A stretch of 10,550 nt of DNA from Cephalothrix spiralis (lineage: Eukaryota; Nemertea; Palaeonemertea; Archinemertea; Cephalotrichidae), in contig JAUCNG010024453.1 of NCBI GenBank assembly GCA_032353305.1, positions 4,418-14,967 on the forward strand, in the 5' to 3' direction. Positions 7,114-10,550 of this stretch are shown here, piece by piece. How positions within the stretch are numbered: position 1 is the first letter of the stretch; the number at the start of each line of letters is the position of its first letter. Position numbers and translations under genes: made by a program. Under the pieces are notes generated by a model. That model was not told where the DNA came from, did no database searches, and saw nothing but the letters and a program-made list of their open reading frames with translations.

Positions 7114-9750
7114 ATGCCTTTATCGATATCGAACGATATACCCACAGCACACGAGTATATTCTCGAGATGATGGGTAAGACTGCGAATTCGCAATTTAAA
7201 ACGTTTCGTTTACTCGAGTCTTGTTATGCGAGGTGGATGAGTGAGCCCTTGGAATCGCTGACGAACTGTGCCATGTGTTATGCGTTTATGAAAATACGTC
7301 ACAGATATCCTAAAGAATTATGGCAAGTCGATATGTGTGCCAAATGTGTTTTTGTGATAAACAGATTCACTATAGATACTGTTGAGAACGCAGCCGGAGT
7401 ACTGATAGCGTGGCATTTTATGCGAAAACAGATGCGTATATTGGTGGCTTTTATGGAAAAGGAGACGAAACTTAAACTAAGTAAAAAAGAATACGAAGAT
7501 TGGGAGAGAACGGTAGATAAGAAATTGAGAAGTATCGAGGATTTTGTTACGCACGTGGCCTTAGATGTACACTGCATTTCTTTGTTGATACACGTGTTCA
7601 TGGGACGTTGTCATTCTGAAGATAGTGCGTTTAAACATACTCACGGACTTGATTCGAATTATGCAGAAAGCATAGAACTGAATAAATGTCTGAGACAGAG
7701 CGTTGCAGCTATCCACATGTACACAGACAGGTTCCTCACGAAGAAAAGATTGGTCGATACCGGTCAGAAATTGGACAGTGTCGATATTAGAGCAGGGAGA
7801 GCAAAATTGGTGAGTAAGAAAAAAAATGTCTGTCATAAAGAGGCCAAGTTCAAAAGATATATGGAATCGAATCGGTTTCTTTTCGGAAAAGACGATTTAC
7901 ATGATAACGAACTGATCAGCATAACGAATCCCGACGCATTGTTGAAGAACATCTGTGCTATGGCCACGAATAAAAATAACAAGTGTACTCACTCTGAAAA
8001 TCGCAACTCGTGTGTGTATGGCAACCTGGGTACGTTGTATATCGCTGCCGAACAAAATACCCTACCAGATTATCGCTATCTGGTGGAAGACGAGTGGGTA
8101 GCGGACAAGGTGCTTATGGAGTATAGAAAGGCACACGGTACGGTTCCAGAAAACGGGACTGATAGAGTTATGATTGTAAACAGCGGGTATATGAAATTTC
8201 ACAACGAACAGGGCAAGAAATCAGATGAACTGCCCGGTGTTTATAAAATCAAGACCCATTACGATCCGAAATTGCATTGTCATTACGAACAACACCTAGG
8301 CGGTGACGAAAAGGGTGTGGGTGCCGATGTTTCTGTTGGTACCGTACTGGAAGCCGCCAGACACACTCATCTTACTAAGATGCGTAAGAGGATAATGAAA
8401 TACGGTGGTATGCACGACGACGATTCTGGTGAAGTAGTATCGTCGGCACCCATTCAAAGAAAGCGTAAACGTAGTCACGCTGACGACGATCTTTTTTCGT
8501 ATAGCAGTGACGAGGAGGATGTGAATGAATACGAGAGATCGTGTTTGGGAAATCGTGTATCGAATGATAGTAATATTGGTATTATAAACACCGTAGAAAA
8601 CACTGATGTCGCTGAAAGAACATGTGACAACTATCAGGGATCAACTAACACTTACACTAAAACAAAAAAGGGACAAATTGTGAATACCATGGATAGAGTA
8701 AATATTCTAAGACAATCGTCTGGTTTAAACTCGGGAAATAGCAACTCTATGAAAGACAACTCTACAGGTGCTTTATTATTTCAATCGTTTGATTTAATAC
8801 ACGAATTACGATGTGCAGTGGCACAGAAAAAAGAAGAAACAATTCAAACAGCTACATTTTTGCTACGTTTACATTGCATGACCACAAGAATGCCTACAGC
8901 ACCGCCACCTGACTCTGAAAAGGGTGAAAACACACACACGGCTTTCTTTTGCAATTCGCCTTTGGAATATTTGCATTCAGCACGACCACACTGCGTATTT
9001 TGTACGCTTTCAATGTCGAAAGGTATGGCGTGGGTTATAAACGATGCAGTGAAAATGACCAAAGACGAATTGCAGCAAATCGGGTCCGGTTGTGGTCTCT
9101 CCAATCACAACGTGAATTGGAAGAGTTTCAACAACGACCAGAAAAAAAAGAAAAATTCATTGTCGGGTGCTGCGTCAAGCACGCATACATTGTTTGGTGG
9201 TAGATCAGGATCAGACAGTGACGTTGGTGGTAGCAATAATTCAAATATAATGGATACATATTTAAACAACCCACAACCGTTTATATATACTGCCGGTCTA
9301 GACGACGCACACGTTACTATGGAAAATGGCCTAAGTGAAATTTACAAGACGTGGTATGGATTCAAATACAAGAGTGTTCTTTACGACGTGTTCGAAAAAG
9401 TCTATCGGGGCCGGTTGGAATTGGCCGTCAGCAATATGACTGGATTGAGTAAAGATGATATGATGTTAATTACACACACTGACGATTACAAAATGTGCAT
9501 GACACTGCAGAATCACGTTAAAAGTTCCACGACGATTATGTGTAAGGCTAACACGAGAAAAACACTCGTGGAAAGCGACGTATATCAAATGGACACCCTA
9601 GAGCGACCGTTGCATACGTGTAATGTTCCCTATACTGTGCAGGCGCTTGAAATTCTGCTGGAAAACAACACTAAATTACCGTCGATGGAACAACGCAGAG
9701 TTCAATTGTTGGCTAATAATCACAACCTGACCACTAATATACGTATCTAG
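7114..9750 (+). CDS. Cys/His-rich 878-residue protein, possible herpesvirus-type terminase zinc-finger subunit
   Basis: An intact frame with a well-defined TAG stop. Two putative zinc-binding modules are visible. Near the N-terminus is C52-x2-C55 followed by C75-x2-C78, a ribbon-like C4 set. Near residue 630 is C627-x2-C630, then C660-x4-H665, preceded by an aromatic NSPLEYLH segment. A CxxC followed by Cys and His is the outline of the zinc finger in the herpesvirus terminase subunit of the UL28/TRM2 class. The paired CxxC also recalls the packaging protein UL32. Between the modules lie a helical region and a long disordered stretch. That stretch carries RKRKR (449-453, bases 8458-8472), a nuclear localisation motif, followed by an acidic-serine patch typical of CK2 targets. 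Residues about 680-710 are Lys/Gly/Ser-rich. The C-terminal 170 residues look folded. Family assignment is tentative; the gene itself is secure. Confidence 0.85.
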   Translation: MPLSISNDIPTAHEYILEMMGKTANSQFKTFRLLESCYARWMSEPLESLTNCAMCYAFMKIRHRYPKELWQVDMCAKCVFVINRFTIDTVENAAGVLIAWHFMRKQMRILVAFMEKETKLKLSKKEYEDWERTVDKKLRSIEDFVTHVALDVHCISLLIHVFMGRCHSEDSAFKHTHGLDSNYAESIELNKCLRQSVAAIHMYTDRFLTKKRLVDTGQKLDSVDIRAGRAKLVSKKKNVCHKEAKFKRYMESNRFLFGKDDLHDNELISITNPDALLKNICAMATNKNNKCTHSENRNSCVYGNLGTLYIAAEQNTLPDYRYLVEDEWVADKVLMEYRKAHGTVPENGTDRVMIVNSGYMKFHNEQGKKSDELPGVYKIKTHYDPKLHCHYEQHLGGDEKGVGADVSVGTVLEAARHTHLTKMRKRIMKYGGMHDDDSGEVVSSAPIQRKRKRSHADDDLFSYSSDEEDVNEYERSCLGNRVSNDSNIGIINTVENTDVAERTCDNYQGSTNTYTKTKKGQIVNTMDRVNILRQSSGLNSGNSNSMKDNSTGALLFQSFDLIHELRCAVAQKKEETIQTATFLLRLHCMTTRMPTAPPPDSEKGENTHTAFFCNSPLEYLHSARPHCVFCTLSMSKGMAWVINDAVKMTKDELQQIGSGCGLSNHNVNWKSFNNDQKKKKNSLSGAASSTHTLFGGRSGSDSDVGGSNNSNIMDTYLNNPQPFIYTAGLDDAHVTMENGLSEIYKTWYGFKYKSVLYDVFEKVYRGRLELAVSNMTGLSKDDMMLITHTDDYKMCMTLQNHVKSSTTIMCKANTRKTLVESDVYQMDTLERPLHTCNVPYTVQALEILLENNTKLPSMEQRRVQLLANNHNLTTNIRI

Positions 9751-9782
9751 TAATTAGTTACAGAAAAGAAAGTTATAGAATT

Positions 9783-9788
9783 AATAAA
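9783..9788 (+). terminator. Poly(A) signal of the 878-residue gene
   Basis: A plus-strand AATAAA 33 bases after the TAG stop, in an AT-rich convergent gap. It lies about 16 bases from the opposing minus-strand signal, so the two convergent transcripts probably overlap slightly. Confidence 0.7.
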
Positions 9789-9803
9789 TATTTTGAATAT
9801 ATC

Positions 9804-9809
9804 TTTATT
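9804..9809 (-). terminator. Poly(A) signal of the ETS-like gene
   Basis: A minus-strand AATAAA seven bases past the TAA stop at 9816. It supports the idea that the short ETS-like frame is the 3' end of a real transcript. I see no other AATAAA between the two short minus-strand frames, so both probably use this one. Confidence 0.65.
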
Positions 9810-9815
9810 TTCATA

Positions 9816-9998
9816 TTATTTTGATTCTCTATAATACATGTCTACAGCAAATTTTGTGAACTGAAATCGTTTTCTTTTCTGTGTGCTTGAGGATAAAATA
9901 TTCCAGGTTTTATCCTTGTAGTATCGCAAACAGCGTGAAAGTTTGTTATAGTTCATTGTAACACTCGGATTCGTTGCTGGATCCTCTAGGAGCTGCAT
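9816..9998 (-). CDS. C-terminal half of an ETS DNA-binding domain (60-residue frame or 3' exon)
   Basis: Residues 15-27 read MNYNKLSRCLRYY, a near-exact match to the ETS recognition-helix signature MNYxKLSRxLRYY. It includes the two arginines that contact the GGA core in ETS factors. A turn and the basic strand pair ending KRKRFQF (41-47) follow, at the spacing expected for the last two strands of the winged helix, with about two extra turn residues. The first half of the domain (helix 1, strands 1-2, helix 2, with the conserved tryptophans) is absent from this frame and not found upstream. ETS proteins are nuclear transcription factors of animals, so this was probably captured from a host. 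The ATG at 9998 may not be a real start: it lies in a sequence ending TTATGCAG that resembles a splice acceptor. The family call is strong; gene structure is uncertain. Confidence 0.72.
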   Translation of the reverse strand: MQLLEDPATNPSVTMNYNKLSRCLRYYKDKTWNILSSSTQKRKRFQFTKFAVDMYYRESK

Positions 9999-10061
9999 AA
10001 TGAATTTTCAAAGTATTATTTCGTGTCCTTTGTTGTTACATCTGCCTCTGTTAGTAGTAAC
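9993..10061 (-). other. Candidate 69-base intron joining the two short minus-strand frames
   Basis: On the minus strand a donor-like AAG/GTTACT follows codon 106 of the 123-residue frame. An acceptor-like TTCATTATGCAG ends just before codon 3 of the ETS-like frame, and both junctions are in phase 0. Removing these bases would bypass the TGA at 10008 and link an acidic/basic N-terminal part to the ETS half-domain. The polypyrimidine tract is weak and no clear branch point is well placed, so this is a hypothesis. A bicistronic message or frameshifting are alternatives. Confidence 0.35.
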
Positions 10062-10379
10062 CTTAGTAGACCTATTAGTGGACATTGGTTTCATTTTCGG
10101 TAATCGTTTCGTTGTGGAAAGTTCTAGTTCTAATTCCAGTTCTGTATGGGCGTCTGTGATGTCTTCCATGAGTTCTTTAAAAGACGAGAACGTTACGAGT
10201 TCCTCTATTTCAAGCAAGTCGTATGATGGATTTATCATCAAGGCATCGTACCGCGGTTTTTCTTCTTCTTTTACTGTAGCTTGCCGGTTGGATTTGTCAA
10301 CGAGTGTTGGAATTGTTGGCAATGGATGTGATAGAACAATTGGCGTCCTTGGTTGAGATAACGGTGAAGTGAACTCCAT
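10008..10379 (-). CDS. 123-residue acidic/basic protein, possible 5' exon of the ETS-like factor
   Basis: The frame starts at ATG 10379, about 28 bases after a TATA-like box, and ends with TGA at 10008, ten bases before the ETS-like frame. Residues 1-30 are Pro/Thr/Ser-rich. VKEE (36-39) matches the SUMO-acceptor pattern of hydrophobic-Lys-x-Glu. Residues 53-88 mix acidic and bulky hydrophobic residues, including an alternating Glu-Leu run, as in acidic transactivation domains. Residues 91-117 are basic (KRLPKMK and beyond) and could be a nuclear localisation signal. The layout matches the N-terminal part of a transcription factor, which makes fusion by splicing with the downstream ETS half-domain attractive. 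I recognise no homologue. An overlapping frame on the opposite strand (10000-10356) is serine- and hydrophobic-rich and looks like a shadow. Confidence 0.6.
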   Translation of the reverse strand: MEFTSPLSQPRTPIVLSHPLPTIPTLVDKSNRQATVKEEEKPRYDALMINPSYDLLEIEELVTFSSFKELMEDITDAHTELELELELSTTKRLPKMKPMSTNRSTKVTTNRGRCNNKGHEIIL

Positions 10380-10406
10380 TTTGATTTCGGTATAATGAAT
10401 TCAACA

Positions 10407-10415
10407 ATTTAAATA
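10407..10415 (-). promoter_or_regulatory. TATA-like box upstream of the 123-residue frame
   Basis: On the minus strand this reads TATTTAAAT, ending 28 bases before the ATG at 10379. Normal TATA spacing puts the transcription start close to the ATG, giving a very short leader. The core ATTTAAAT is a palindrome, so direction rests on the gene position. Confidence 0.5.
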
Positions 10416-10424
10416 CCCTAGATT

Positions 10425-10442
10425 GTTGGGTTGGTTGGGTTG
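10425..10442. repeat. Tandem 9-base direct repeat GTTGGGTTG
   Basis: Two perfect adjacent copies of GTTGGGTTG lie just upstream of the TATA-like box of the minus-strand gene. Together they make a G-rich strand with runs of two and three G that could favour a G-quadruplex or bind a factor. Function is not known. Confidence 0.8.
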
Positions 10443-10466
10443 CGAGACTAGCTGTAATTCCTTTGC

Positions 10467-10475
10467 ATGAGTCAT
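10467..10475. promoter_or_regulatory. Consensus AP-1 site with nearby ACGT elements
   Basis: ATGAGTCAT is a full AP-1 (TPA-responsive) site about 50 bases upstream of the TATA-like box. It overlaps a 7-of-8 octamer match CTTTGCAT (10461-10468). Two GACGTG elements (10481-10486 and 10493-10498) resemble CRE or E-box half sites, and a partial AP-1 TGACTCT lies at 10520-10526. The cluster suggests an enhancer responsive to host stress and growth signalling, driving the ETS-like gene. Short motifs like these also arise by chance. Confidence 0.45.
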
Positions 10476-10504
10476 ACCCAGACGTGTGCGCCGACGTGAA
10501 ACGG

Positions 10505-10549
10505 CTCGGCGGCGGCGAATGACTCTTTTTGGCCTCGGCGGCGGCGGCG
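10505..10549. repeat. GC-rich CTCGGCGGCGGCG direct repeats at the window edge
   Basis: CTCGGCGGCGGCG occurs at 10505-10517 and again, extended by one GGC unit, at 10534-10549. The last 70 bases are about 70 percent G+C, far above the visibly AT-leaning rest of the window. This may be the edge of a repeat region or a CpG-rich upstream regulatory block. Two minus-strand frames stay open from the edge here (to about 10401 and about 10300), so the tail of another coding sequence cannot be excluded. Confidence 0.6.
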
Positions 10550-10550
10550 T

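Noticed and set aside
10008-10120. N-terminal half of an ETS domain in another minus-strand frame
   Set aside because: A leucine-rich stretch resembles ETS helix 1, but the frame hits stops and is too close to the recognition helix to hold the missing strands and conserved tryptophans.
10000-10356. Plus-strand 118-residue frame with a hydrophobic N-terminus
   Set aside because: It is antisense to the 123-residue frame and rich in Ser and hydrophobic residues, as complement shadows often are. The minus strand has the TATA-like box, the coherent charged domains and the linked ETS-like frame.
10401-10550. Arg/Pro-rich minus-strand frame open to the window edge
   Set aside because: It spans about 49 codons in a GC-rich repeat where another frame is also open; with no start visible and no recognisable domain it is not called as a gene.

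Overview
The window looks like part of a large double-stranded DNA virus that replicates in the nucleus of an animal. Intact long reading frames are packed on both strands with gaps of 2 to 116 bases. There are no Shine-Dalgarno leaders, and AATAAA signals sit at or just past several stop codons. Several products carry monopartite nuclear localisation motifs. One short frame encodes half of an ETS DNA-binding domain, a family restricted to animals. My best guess is a malacoherpesvirus-like (mollusc or other invertebrate herpesvirus-like) genome, with a nimavirus-like crustacean virus as the main alternative. This rests on architecture and one zinc-finger pattern, not on a diagnostic gene, so the lineage is uncertain.

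Layout. A plus-strand gene enters from the left edge and ends at 2298. It encodes a basic, low-complexity protein with phenylalanine-glycine (FG) repeats followed by a long coiled coil. Converging on it is a minus-strand block of three unrecognised genes: 6043-7086, 3971-6040 and 2415-3956, in transcription order. They are spaced 2 and 14 bases apart and probably have nested or 3'-coterminal transcripts. A 27-base divergent gap with a palindromic CGTA repeat separates the block from a plus-strand gene at 7114-9750. That gene encodes an 878-residue Cys/His-rich protein with two putative zinc-binding modules. Its outline resembles herpesvirus DNA-packaging proteins, particularly the terminase zinc-finger subunit.

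At the right, two short minus-strand frames (10008-10379 and 9816-9998) converge on that gene. The first has a SUMO-type site, an acidic-hydrophobic stretch like an activation domain, and a basic tail. The second holds the recognition helix and last two strands of an ETS domain. They share one poly(A) signal and a plausible 69-base intron lies between them, so they may form one spliced transcription factor. Upstream are a TATA-like box, a consensus AP-1 site and a GC-rich repeated segment that runs off the window edge. This would suit an early regulatory gene.

How the parts may cooperate (inference): the right end could be a regulatory locus, the 878-residue protein a packaging or nuclear factor, and the FG/coiled-coil protein a structural or nuclear-pore-interacting factor. 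The three minus-strand proteins have no recognisable function.
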